DNA of 64,000 nt from VRUE01 sp963702175 (GTDB lineage: Bacteria; Actinomycetota; Thermoleophilia; Solirubrobacterales; 70-9), in the NCBI GenBank assembly GCA_963702175.1, contig OY969721.1:1364001-1428000 (forward strand), given 5' to 3'. The notes beneath the pieces were generated by a model, which saw only the letters and a program-made list of their open reading frames with translations, did no database searches and was not told where the DNA came from. Positions 8,980-16,201 of this stretch are shown here, one piece after another. A program made the translations under genes and the position numbers. Each line of letters begins with the position of its first letter. Position 1 is the first letter of the stretch.

Positions 8980-9903
8980 ATGGGCGTTCTGTTGACAGCA
9001 GGCGTGATCGTCGCCGCGACCGCGTTCGGAGTCTGGGCTGAGCGACGTCGTCCCGAAGACGCGGCGAATGCCGCCCGCCAAGCCCTGCTGCTGATCCTCT
9101 ACGTGCTGATCCCGCCGGTCGTCTTCTTCAACCTGGCGGCGAGCAGCATCGACGTCGCCCAAGGGATCGGCCTGGTGCTGGGAAACGTCTCGGTCGCGCT
9201 TGCCGCGCTGCTGGCCGGCTGGACGGCGAGCAGGGTCCTCGGCCTGAGCCGCCCCCAGACCGGCGCGGTGATCTGCACCGTGCTCGCGATCAACAGCGCC
9301 TACCTCGGCTACCCGCTGACCGTGGCGCTGCTCGGTCGTGACCAGCTCTCGACCGCAGTCCTCTACGACGTGCTCGTCAACGCCCCCTGCCTGCTGCTTG
9401 GTGCCTTCGCGGTCGGAGCGGCGTTCGGGACGCGGGCGGGCCAGGGACCGCGCCAGCGGGTGCGCGCCTTCTTCACCCGCAACCCGCCGCTGTACGCGGC
9501 GATCGCAGGGCTGCTGGCACCGGACGCGCTGGCCCCCGATGTCCTGGTCGACCTATCGCAGATCCTGATCGTCGCGATCCTGCCGATCGGCTTCTTCGCC
9601 GTCGGCGCGACCCTGGCCGAGAACGCCGAACAGGGCAAGCTGCCGATGCCGCCGCCGCTGACCCGGCCGGTGGCAGTAGCGGTGATCTCACGGCTGGTTG
9701 TCGCGCCGGGCCTGCTGATCCTGTTCGCGGCGCCGCTGATCGACCTGCCGGCCCCCTACCTGTTGCTGGCGGCGATGCCCTCCGGCGTCAACTCGATGGT
9801 CGTCGCCCACGCCTACGGCCTCGACATGGAGATCACCGCCGAGGCGGTCACCTGGTCGACCGCGATCGTCGTCACCGTTGCGCTCGCCTCGCTGCTGTTC
9901 TGA
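8980..9903 (+). CDS. AEC-family (auxin efflux carrier-like) transporter
   Basis: Integral membrane protein, 307 aa, with about ten hydrophobic helices in two halves. The family features are an N-terminal helix ending in a cytoplasmic ERRRPEDAANAARQALL segment, NSAYLGYPLTVALLG in the first half and AMPSGVNSMVVAHAYGLD in the second. Members export or import small organic acids such as malate; the substrate here is unknown. An AAAGGG stretch lies about 8 nt before ATG 8980. It stands alone between the acyl-CoA ligase and a VOC gene. Confidence 0.85.
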   Translation: MGVLLTAGVIVAATAFGVWAERRRPEDAANAARQALLLILYVLIPPVVFFNLAASSIDVAQGIGLVLGNVSVALAALLAGWTASRVLGLSRPQTGAVICTVLAINSAYLGYPLTVALLGRDQLSTAVLYDVLVNAPCLLLGAFAVGAAFGTRAGQGPRQRVRAFFTRNPPLYAAIAGLLAPDALAPDVLVDLSQILIVAILPIGFFAVGATLAENAEQGKLPMPPPLTRPVAVAVISRLVVAPGLLILFAAPLIDLPAPYLLLAAMPSGVNSMVVAHAYGLDMEITAEAVTWSTAIVVTVALASLLF

Positions 9904-9914
9904 GATCTCCAAAT

Positions 9915-9961
9915 GTGAATCTGCGTTTACCAACGGTAGGCGACGGTGAGCACAGATTCAC
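9915..9961. repeat. 17-bp hairpin between AEC transporter and VOC gene
   Basis: Arms 9915-9931 and 9945-9961 pair over 17 positions: 9 perfect outer pairs (GTGAATCTG/CAGATTCAC), then one mismatch and two G-T wobbles on the + strand RNA, with a 13-nt loop. It starts 12 nt after the upstream stop codon, so it may end or stabilise the transporter mRNA. It ends just before the -10-like TATCCT of the VOC gene. Confidence 0.6.
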
Positions 9962-9977
9962 GCCTATCCTGAACGCG

Positions 9978-10358
9978 ATGCTTCATCACGTCGGGATCGA
10001 GGTGCAGCCGGCCGATGTCGAGCGCTCGGTCGAGTTCTGGCAGCTGCTCGGCTTCGCTGAGGTACAGCCGCCGCCATCGCTCACAGAGTTCACCTGGCTC
10101 GAACGCAGCGGGACGCAGGTGCACCTGATGCCGACCGAGTCGCCGGCAGTTCCCAGTCGCGGCCACACCGCGGTGGTCGCGGCCGATTTCGACGCGGCCG
10201 TGGAGCGGCTGAGCGAGAGTGGTTTCGAGGTCGAACCGCGGCGCGAACACTGGGGTGTGCCCCGGGCCCTGGCGATCTCCCCCGGCGGCCACCGGGTCGA
10301 GCTGATGGCGGCGGCGCCAGCTCCTCCTGAGCCAGGGAGGTCCCCGCGAAGCCGCTAA
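9978..10358 (+). CDS. VOC-family (glyoxalase/bleomycin resistance-like) protein
   Basis: Small single-domain VOC protein, 126 aa. It starts MLHHVGIEVQPADVERSVEFW, the typical beta-alpha opening with a metal-ligand histidine, and ends with PGGHRVELMA, where the glutamate is the usual last metal ligand. The fold binds a divalent metal for lyase, dioxygenase or isomerase chemistry; the reaction here is unknown. ATG 9978 is supported by TATCCT 7 nt upstream, suggesting leaderless initiation. Its stop overlaps the stop of the convergent GGDEF gene by 4 nt. Confidence 0.82.
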   Translation: MLHHVGIEVQPADVERSVEFWQLLGFAEVQPPPSLTEFTWLERSGTQVHLMPTESPAVPSRGHTAVVAADFDAAVERLSESGFEVEPRREHWGVPRALAISPGGHRVELMAAAPAPPEPGRSPRSR

Positions 10359-11059
10359 CCGATGCGGCCGTTGTGCTTGGCGCCGAGCAGATCTCGGTCG
10401 GCGCGGCTGAGCAGCTCGTGGACGGTGCGTCCGTCGCTGGGGAAGATCGCGAAGCCGGTGCCGGCGGAGACGCGCACCCCGTTTCTGCTGCAGTCGCGGA
10501 CCCTGGTGCGCAGGCGCGCCGCCACGTCCTCGACCTCTTCGCCGTTGGTCTCGGGCGCGATCACCGCGAACTCGTCGCCGCCCTGGCGGAAGACCGCGTC
10601 TTCGCCGCGTATCTCGTCGCGCAGCGCGTCGCCGATCTCGGCCAGCAGCTTGTCCCCCTCGAGGTGGCCGAGGGCCTCGTTGACCTGCTTGAAGCCGTCG
10701 AGGTCGATCAGGACCAGCGAGAACTCCCGCCGGTGCCGCGCGTGCCGCGCGACCTCCTCGTCGAGCCGTTCGTGCAGGGCCCGGTAGTTGCCGACCCCGG
10801 TCAGCTCGTCGCGGCGGGAGAGATCCCAGAGTTCCTCATGGCTTGCCTGCAGCCGGCGGGCGAGGGACAGGGCGCTGATCCCGACGACGATGATGCAGGT
10901 CGCCACGATCGCCGCCGTCAGCAACGCCTCGTCGTTGGAGAAGGAGCCGATCGTCAGCGGAGCGATGACCGCGATCCCGATCGCCGCCAGGCCACCGAGC
11001 AGGAAGCGGGCACCGATGCCGCGCGGCTCGGCACGGCGGTTAGCGGGCGAGAGCGTCAT
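10355..11059 (-). CDS. Membrane-anchored diguanylate cyclase (GGDEF)
   Basis: Predicted c-di-GMP synthase, 234 aa. Two transmembrane helices (about residues 16-36 and 46-66) with a very short loop anchor a single GGDEF domain (about 75-230). The active-site GGDEF is intact at 160-164, and an inhibitory-site RxxD (R151-D154) sits five residues before it, so feedback by c-di-GMP is expected. The LTGVGNYRAL opening and IDLDGFKQVNEALGH metal/nucleotide loop are typical. There is no separate sensor domain. It is divergent from thyX across 128 nt. Confidence 0.93.
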   Translation of the reverse strand: MTLSPANRRAEPRGIGARFLLGGLAAIGIAVIAPLTIGSFSNDEALLTAAIVATCIIVVGISALSLARRLQASHEELWDLSRRDELTGVGNYRALHERLDEEVARHARHRREFSLVLIDLDGFKQVNEALGHLEGDKLLAEIGDALRDEIRGEDAVFRQGGDEFAVIAPETNGEEVEDVAARLRTRVRDCSRNGVRVSAGTGFAIFPSDGRTVHELLSRADRDLLGAKHNGRIG

Positions 11060-11187
11060 GTCACCGATCCATGGCGTGGGAGAGTGGACTAGCTAATCAA
11101 ACAAACGTCCGTAGGATTGATGCGCTGCATTTTGGGAATCGAACCAATACTTTTCTGTCCAGCGCTGGTGGCAGATTGGCATGAGCC

Positions 11188-12129
11188 ATGAGCTTCGACG
11201 TTGAGATCCTCGCCGATTCGCGCTCGCCCGCGGGTTACAGGCTGACGACGCTTGAGATCACCTTCCCCCGCTTCATCCTCGCCGAGTTCAATACACACCG
11301 CGTCTTCTCGCGCAACTCAGCAAGCTCCCGCGCGATTCCGATCGTCAAGCAGGTTCGCAGGGTGCTCGAGCAGCCCTACGTGCCGATCGAGTTCGGTTCC
11401 AACCAGCCCGGCATGCAGGCGGGGCCGGCGCTTACCGGCGAGGCGAACCGCAGCGCGGAACGCGAGTGGCTCCAGGCTCGCGACGCGGCTGTGCGCCACG
11501 TGCTCGGGCTCGTCACCAGCCCCGACGAGGTGCGGACTCAAACCGACCTGCTCGGTTACCTGGGGCAGGTTGAGAAGAACATCAAAGCGGGTGAGCGGCC
11601 GAGCGAGTGGCTGAACGTGCACAAGCAGGTCGCGAATCGCCTGCTCGAGCCCTTCATGTGGCACACGGTGATCGTCACCGCGACCGAGTGGGAGAACTTC
11701 TGGAACCTGCGCTGCCATCCCGACGCGCAACCGGAGATCAAGCTGATCGCGACGATGATGCGCGATGCCGTCGCCGGCTCCGAGCCGGCCGAGCTGGGCT
11801 GGGACGAGTGGCACTTGCCGCTCGTCCGCGACGCGGATCGGGACGAAGCCTCAGAGCAGGACCTGATCAAGATCTCGGCTGGGCGCTGCGCCCGAGTCAG
11901 CTACCTGACTCATTCCGGCACGCGGGACCTGCAGGCGGACATCGGCCTTCACGACCGCCTGATCGAGAGCGGTCATATGTCTCCGATGGAGCACCCGGCG
12001 CGTCCCCTCACGAAGCAAGAGCTGGAGAAGAGTGAGTGGAGCGGCAACTTCCGCGGCTGGTTGCCTTATCGGAAGCTGATTGCGGGTGAGGCGAATCCGC
12101 TGGCGCCAGTCGAAACTGCCGCAGCGTAA
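11188..12129 (+). CDS. thyX: FAD-dependent thymidylate synthase ThyX, variant motif
   Basis: Predicted flavin-dependent methylation of dUMP to dTMP with methylenetetrahydrofolate and NADPH. The protein has 313 aa, longer than the usual 220-250. The ThyX motif RHRxxSxNxxSxR appears at residues 36-48 as THRVFSRNSASSR: the first arginine is threonine, as in a known longer ThyX subgroup, and the rest matches. SGHMSPMEHPARP near the end fits the C-terminal substrate region. ATG 11188 starts cleanly after a 128-nt divergent promoter region. I see no thyA in the window, so it may be the main dTMP source. Confidence 0.85.
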   Translation: MSFDVEILADSRSPAGYRLTTLEITFPRFILAEFNTHRVFSRNSASSRAIPIVKQVRRVLEQPYVPIEFGSNQPGMQAGPALTGEANRSAEREWLQARDAAVRHVLGLVTSPDEVRTQTDLLGYLGQVEKNIKAGERPSEWLNVHKQVANRLLEPFMWHTVIVTATEWENFWNLRCHPDAQPEIKLIATMMRDAVAGSEPAELGWDEWHLPLVRDADRDEASEQDLIKISAGRCARVSYLTHSGTRDLQADIGLHDRLIESGHMSPMEHPARPLTKQELEKSEWSGNFRGWLPYRKLIAGEANPLAPVETAAA

Positions 12130-12162
12130 GAGGCCAGCCCGCCTAGATCCGGCTCGCGAGAG

Positions 12163-13101
12163 CTATTGATCTTCGCGCTGCTTGCGTTTGCGCAGTTCTT
12201 CGCTGCCGCCCTCAGGGTCGGCTGGCTCAGGCGCTTCTAGTTCTGAAGCCGCTTTCTCTCCTGGGGTTGGCCAGGGGACGGCTTCCCCCGCTGCCCAGGC
12301 TGGGGGGCGGCCGCCGGGGAGCCAGCCGGCTGTTAGGAGGGCGAAGTAGAGGAAGAAGATCAGGGTGAACTGGATCAGGAGCAGCAGGGCGGCAGCGCCG
12401 AGGGCCATCCCAAGCGAGCCCCAGAAACGGCTGAGCAGCCCCGTCCGCATCGCCCAGAGGCAGGTGTAGAGGAGAGTGAAGGCGAGGCCGAGGCGTCCAC
12501 CGAGGCCGAAGCCGGTCGCCGCATCGCGGGTCGACGCGTCGGCGATCGCGTTAGTCGCCGCGTCATCGGTGACGGTGTCCTCGGCGCAGCGCAGAACGCC
12601 CCCTTCGGGCTCGCCGGGGCCGCCGTACTCGTCGCGGAACCCGTCAGGGTCGTCGCGGCGTTCCTCGCGGCAGTCGGCTTTCGCTTCGCTGATGCTGAGG
12701 TCGGCCCTCGCTTTGCCGGCGACGAAGTCGGAGGCGGCTTGGTCGGTGGCGACCGCGTTCATCACCGAGGCAACAGCGAGGAACAGGGGCGCAGCGACGA
12801 CGAGGCCGATCAGCTGCCCACGCACGCGGCTGCTGCGCGCCTGTGCAGCGCGGAAGAGGTAGACGAGCGGCGCCACCAGGAGGACGAAGGCGGCGGCCTG
12901 GAGGATGCTGGAGAGAGTGACGGCGGAGCTGTGCTCGTGTGCGGCCCTGAGGATCTCGGCGTCGCCGTCTCCGTTGACCGGCCCGATTACGATCGCCGAG
13001 GCGATCAGCATGACGATCGCGGCCAGAGTCATCAGCGCAACCGGCAGCGACCAGCGCTGCTCCCTGGCGAGAACCGCCTCCCTGCCGATCGAAGCCTCCA
13101 T
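12163..13101 (-). CDS. Multi-pass membrane protein of unknown function
   Basis: 312 aa. I do not recognise a named family. Hydrophobic helices lie at about 20-40, 63-83 and 98-118, followed by a long acidic extracytoplasmic stretch (about 125-190) with two cysteines, then two or three further helices (about 200-265) and a Pro/Glu-rich tail. Such a layout suggests a membrane protein with one large external loop. The next gene upstream on the same strand (CBS protein) ends 13 nt away, so the two may be co-transcribed. Confidence 0.75.
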   Translation of the reverse strand: MEASIGREAVLAREQRWSLPVALMTLAAIVMLIASAIVIGPVNGDGDAEILRAAHEHSSAVTLSSILQAAAFVLLVAPLVYLFRAAQARSSRVRGQLIGLVVAAPLFLAVASVMNAVATDQAASDFVAGKARADLSISEAKADCREERRDDPDGFRDEYGGPGEPEGGVLRCAEDTVTDDAATNAIADASTRDAATGFGLGGRLGLAFTLLYTCLWAMRTGLLSRFWGSLGMALGAAALLLLIQFTLIFFLYFALLTAGWLPGGRPPAWAAGEAVPWPTPGEKAASELEAPEPADPEGGSEELRKRKQREDQ

Positions 13102-13114
13102 TGGTGTCCGGACC

Positions 13115-13567
13115 CTAGCCGCGCTCGCGGAAGTAGAACTGCGGCAGGGCGCCTTCGATCACGTCGGCCGTCATCCGCTGTGCCGCCTCGAGATTGCCGG
13201 ACCGCACGGCGACGTCGTCGAGGGTGACGATCCCGGCCAGGCGCTCGCCGTCGACGACCGGAAGGCGGCGCACCCGGTGCTGGACCATCAATGCCGCGGC
13301 CTCGTTCAGCTCCATCGCCGGCTCGCCGCAGACCAGCGGGCGCGAGGCATGCTCGCCGACCGGCGACTCAGGGTCGACGCCCTCGGCGAAGACCCGCACG
13401 GCGAGGTCGCGGTCGGTGACCATCGCCACCGGCGCGCCACCCGGATCGACGATGACCACGGAGCCAACCCGGTGGTCACGCATCAGACGCGCCGTCGAGA
13501 GGGCGCTGGCGTCCGGCGAGGCGGTGACGACGCCGGCGGTCATGATCTCGCTAAGAATCGGTGTCAT
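13115..13567 (-). CDS. CBS-pair domain protein
   Basis: 150 aa, made almost entirely of two CBS motifs (about residues 5-60 and 70-130), with characteristic segments VVIVDPGGAPVAMVTDRDLA and RRLPVVDGERLAGIVTLDD. CBS pairs bind adenine nucleotides or related ligands and act as sensors; small stand-alone ones of this type are often stress-linked in actinobacteria. ATG 13567 leaves only 80 nt to the divergent zinc-ribbon gene. It is probably the first gene of a pair with the membrane protein downstream. Confidence 0.9.
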   Translation of the reverse strand: MTPILSEIMTAGVVTASPDASALSTARLMRDHRVGSVVIVDPGGAPVAMVTDRDLAVRVFAEGVDPESPVGEHASRPLVCGEPAMELNEAAALMVQHRVRRLPVVDGERLAGIVTLDDVAVRSGNLEAAQRMTADVIEGALPQFYFRERG

Positions 13568-13647
13568 GAGGAGCGTGCGTGATTCGTCCTAGCCGCACGG
13601 CGCGTACGCTACCGGCCCATGAGCGCAGAGCGAGCGAGCGCGAAACT

Positions 13648-14283
13648 ATGTCTGTGAGCCGCCCGAGACAGACGCCGGTCGTCCCGCTGGAGGCCGGCGC
13701 GGGACCGGAGAATCCGCCCTGCCCCGCCTGCGGCGAGCCGCTGTTCGGCTGGATCGATGCCCGTCCTGGCCTGGCGGGGGCGACGAAGCGGTGCGAGAGC
13801 TGCGGACTCGGCGTCGTCGGCGCCCCCGGTGCGAGGGATGAGGCCCTGGGGGAGCTGGACAGCGTGCGCGAAGGGGAGACGCTGCGAATCGCCAACCGCA
13901 ACGGCTTCTCGGCCTGGTTCGGCGGCGCCGGCTGGGCCGGGCTCGAACCCGAACGCCGCTATCTGTTCACGGCCGAGGCCGTGCGCCGCCTCGTCGCCAA
14001 CCGCGACCAGGTGGTGACCGCCGCGCGCTGGTCTCCCGGCGCCGCCGTCGCGACGATGTGGCAGACGATCCTCAACGGCTTCACCTTCGGCCGCAACGTC
14101 GCCCTCGCGGCCCTCGGCCGGGGCGCCGGCGTGCCCGCCGAGCGACCCTGGCAGCGCCGTCTCGACGCCGTGATCAACGTCGTGGTCGCGATCCCGGCCC
14201 TACTAGTCGCCGTGCCGCTTGAGCTGATCGCCGCTGCATTCCGGCGCGGCAGCGTGATTTCGCTGAAGATCCAGCTTCTGTAG
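13648..14283 (+). CDS. Zinc-ribbon protein resembling a methyltransferase without its core
   Basis: 211 aa. It begins with a four-cysteine zinc ribbon (CPACGEP, then CESCGLG), followed by a segment (FTAEAVRRLVANRDQVV) that looks like the C-terminal part of class I methyltransferases, and ends with hydrophobic helices (about 170-195). A SAM-binding GxGxG motif is absent. The methyltransferase at 23421-24320 has a similar ribbon-core-hydrophobic tail layout, so this gene could be a core-deleted relative. ATG 13648 is chosen over 13579 because the extension is poorly protein-like. Function unknown. Confidence 0.7.
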   Translation: MSVSRPRQTPVVPLEAGAGPENPPCPACGEPLFGWIDARPGLAGATKRCESCGLGVVGAPGARDEALGELDSVREGETLRIANRNGFSAWFGGAGWAGLEPERRYLFTAEAVRRLVANRDQVVTAARWSPGAAVATMWQTILNGFTFGRNVALAALGRGAGVPAERPWQRRLDAVINVVVAIPALLVAVPLELIAAAFRRGSVISLKIQLL

Positions 14284-14284
14284 G

Positions 14285-14397
14285 AGACCCATCCCGGTAG
14301 GGGTGGAACGTCTTGTGCTTTTTCGGCCGATCCGACCTCGGACGGCAGGAAACCGCTAACCGAAAAAGTTAAGTGGAACCCCTGCCGGGATGGGTCT
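14285..14397. repeat. Family I structured inverted repeat (copy at 14.3 kb)
   Basis: Outer arms 14285-14297 and 14385-14397 pair perfectly (13 bp). A T-G pair and a second 6-bp stem follow (14299-14304/14378-14383), then an inner 9-bp stem CTTTTTCGG/CCGAAAAAG (14318-14326/14360-14368). The core (14305-14377) matches the reverse complement of the element at 44521-44637 in three blocks of about 23, 16 and 18 nt, including an identical CCGACCTCGGACGGCA (14332-14347). The outer arms of the two copies differ but each pairs with itself. It fills the gap between two convergent genes. Confidence 0.88.
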
Positions 14398-14675
14398 TAC
14401 GAGAGCCCCTCTCGAGCCTCACGGACCAATGTGACGGCCTCTGGGAAGAGGACACGGATCGCGTCGCGCACCTGCATCGCCTGCTCGTCGCTCGAGCCGG
14501 TCAGCTCGATCCGCCCGATCGAGGCCACGGTCATCTCGACCGCCAGCTTGATCGCGTTGTCGGCCCAGGCGACGCGCTGCGAGGACTGCATCTGCTCGGA
14601 GAGCTCCTCCATGCGGGCACGAAACTCGTCGGAGTCGCCGAACAGGTTGAAGGGGCTGCCCTCCACTCCCCACAT
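14397..14675 (-). CDS. Small hypothetical protein
   Basis: 92 aa, no family recognised. It starts MWGVEGSPFNLFGDSDEF and is largely helical and amphipathic (RMEELSEQMQSSQRVAW, then AIKLAVEMTVASIGRIEL). The C-terminus (VRDAIRVLFPEAVTLVREA) is also helical. ATG 14675 is preferred; the frame stays open further upstream, but that extension would overlap the divergent gene at 14756 and is arginine-rich like a shadow frame. The stop codon abuts the family I repeat. Confidence 0.6.
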   Translation of the reverse strand: MWGVEGSPFNLFGDSDEFRARMEELSEQMQSSQRVAWADNAIKLAVEMTVASIGRIELTGSSDEQAMQVRDAIRVLFPEAVTLVREAREGLS

Positions 14676-14755
14676 GTAAGCACGGACGCAGAAGCGGCGC
14701 AGAGGCTTGACGCTCTGCGCGCCACACGTGCGGCGGAGCGCCCTAGCTTCGAGCC

Positions 14756-15427
14756 GTGGAGGGCGAGCAAGATCCAGAGCGGGGATCGGCGTCGGTCGAG
14801 CAGGCGGGCTTGGCGGCGCTGGTTGCGCTACTGCTGCTCGCCGGCATTGCCGCAGTCGCGGCTGAGGGGGAGATCGACGCCGGCCGCTCCGTCGCCGGCT
14901 CGATCGCAACGAAGATCCGCTGCGCCCCCCGGCTTCCGGACGCCTGTCGCCCTCACTCGCTCGTCCCCGCCTACGGCTGGCCGCTAGCCCGGCTCGCGCG
15001 CGCACTGGCGCCGGCGCCGGCTGCCAAGTTCGGACCCTCGGGGCTGCCGCTGGTGCCGGTCGACTTCCGCCGCTGCCGGCAGGAGAGCTGTGCCGTGCCG
15101 CTCCCGGGCCCAGCCGGGCTTCGCCTCACCGCCTCGGGACGACGCACGACCGCCTTCACCGAGATCATCGACCGGCGCCGCTCGCTCGGCTGGGTAGAGG
15201 TCCGCTACTGGCTCTACCGGCCCGGTCTCGACTGGGAACGGATCGCCCGCCGCGCCAGCCAAGTCGACGTCGACGCGGCGAGCGGAACCCCCGTCCTGCT
15301 CGCCGACTCCCCCGCCTTGGTCCCGCTCGAGACGCTCCCGGGCCGCAACCAATACGAGTTCCCGACAAACGAGCGACCGCCCTGGCAGTGGCGGGTCCGC
15401 GGCCGCCACCCCGGCTGGTCGAGCTGA
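14756..15427 (+). CDS. Secreted/anchored protein with a TadE/Flp-like pilin N-terminus
   Basis: 223 aa. The N-terminus GSASVEQAGLAALVALLLLA has the glycine, then a glutamate five residues later and a long hydrophobic helix, as in class III (Tad/Flp pseudopilin) signal sequences. The remainder is extracytoplasmic, with four cysteines in the first third (CAPRLPDAC, CRQESC) that could form disulfides. No other tad genes are nearby, so it is an orphan. GTG 14756 follows a TAGCTT hexamer by 6 nt, consistent with leaderless initiation. The role is unknown; surface assembly is an inference. Confidence 0.7.
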   Translation: MEGEQDPERGSASVEQAGLAALVALLLLAGIAAVAAEGEIDAGRSVAGSIATKIRCAPRLPDACRPHSLVPAYGWPLARLARALAPAPAAKFGPSGLPLVPVDFRRCRQESCAVPLPGPAGLRLTASGRRTTAFTEIIDRRRSLGWVEVRYWLYRPGLDWERIARRASQVDVDAASGTPVLLADSPALVPLETLPGRNQYEFPTNERPPWQWRVRGRHPGWSS

Positions 15428-15447
15428 GCTATGTGGCCTTTTAACGC

Positions 15448-15453
15448 TATAAT
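15448..15453 (+). promoter_or_regulatory. -10 box TATAAT of the phd/PIN operon
   Basis: A perfect TATAAT lies 8 nt before the ATG of the antitoxin gene, so the transcript would start at or next to the start codon. Copies of ATGTGGC flank it (15431-15437 and 15452-15458), spaced 21 nt apart, and are candidate half-sites for autoregulation by the antitoxin. The region is locally AT-rich compared with its neighbours. Confidence 0.7.
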
Positions 15454-15461
15454 GTGGCTAC

Positions 15462-15731
15462 ATGAGCGAGACCATCGGCATACGCGAGCTGAAGAACGAC
15501 CTCAGCAAAGTCATCCAGCGCGTCGAAGCGGGCGAGCCGATCACGATCACCCGCCGGGGCAAGCCAGTAGCAAGGATCGTCTCCACCACGAGGTCACCGG
15601 GAATGGAGGCGCTGATCGCGGATGGGACCGTCAGACCGGGAAATGGCTCCCGAAGCCTGCCGAGGAACCCAATCAAGCTCCGCGGCTCCGGCAAGACGGC
15701 GGCAGAGTACGTCTCCGAAGGCCGTCGCTGA
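15462..15731 (+). CDS. Phd/YefM-type antitoxin
   Basis: 89 aa. The start MSETIGIRELKNDLSKVIQRV and the strand EPITITRRGKPVARIV are the conserved Phd/YefM DNA-binding fold. The C-terminal half (from about residue 45) is polar and would wrap the toxin. As an antitoxin it should neutralise the PIN nuclease encoded next and repress the shared promoter at 15448. Its stop TGA overlaps the presumed CTG start of the toxin (CTGA). Confidence 0.92.
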   Translation: MSETIGIRELKNDLSKVIQRVEAGEPITITRRGKPVARIVSTTRSPGMEALIADGTVRPGNGSRSLPRNPIKLRGSGKTAAEYVSEGRR

Positions 15732-16156
15732 GTCTCTACCTCGATACCAGCGCCCTGGTCAAGGTGCTCGTCGACGAGCCTGACAGCGACGTCGCGCGCG
15801 ATGCCTTCGGCCGCGCGAGCGCCGTGGCTACGAGCGCTCTCACCCGAGTGGAGGCGGTGTCCGCACTGACGAGGATCCGCAAGGGTGGGCGCATATCCGC
15901 CATGCAGCTTCGGACTGGGCTCAGGGACCTGGAAAAAGTCTGGCCCAAGCTCGACGTCCACTCGGTGACGGCTGAGGTCCTTCGCCAAGCAGAGCATGCC
16001 GCGAGCGATCATGCTCTACGCGCCTACGACAGCCTCCATCTGGCCACCGCTCTCAGATTCGCTGAGATCGAGGACACTTCCTTTACCTGCTGGGATCGCG
16101 AGTTGCGCGAGGCGGCGCGTGAGCACGGCTTCGCTCTTGTCCCCTTGCAGATTTGA
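15728..16156 (+). CDS. PIN-domain toxin (VapC-like ribonuclease), probable CTG start
   Basis: 142 aa single PIN domain. The four acidic metal-binding residues of the family are visible: D6 in YLDTSALVK, E42 in RVEAVSAL, D101 in AYDSLHLATAL and D123 in CWDREL. VapC-type toxins cleave specific RNAs and are held in check by the antitoxin encoded just upstream. No ATG, GTG or TTG exists in frame near the domain start. CTG at 15728 overlaps the antitoxin stop as CTGA, in the same way that ATGA junctions couple other gene pairs here, so it is the best start. Confidence 0.85.
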   Translation: MSLYLDTSALVKVLVDEPDSDVARDAFGRASAVATSALTRVEAVSALTRIRKGGRISAMQLRTGLRDLEKVWPKLDVHSVTAEVLRQAEHAASDHALRAYDSLHLATALRFAEIEDTSFTCWDRELREAAREHGFALVPLQI

Positions 16157-16201
16157 CCTAGGACGCTCCAGCCAGGAGCGCATGGCACCATTGCGGCCTC
16201 G

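Noticed and set aside
11134..11145. T-arm-like GGTTCGATTCCC on the minus strand, suggesting a tRNA or att site
   Set aside because: The T-stem does not pair in the canonical register and no acceptor, D or anticodon arms can be drawn; no integrase or partial repeat nearby.
14397..15005. 202-aa version of the small hypothetical gene
   Set aside because: The extra N-terminal 110 residues are Arg/Pro-rich and lie antisense over the pilin-like gene at 14756; the 92-aa form from ATG 14675 is more plausible.
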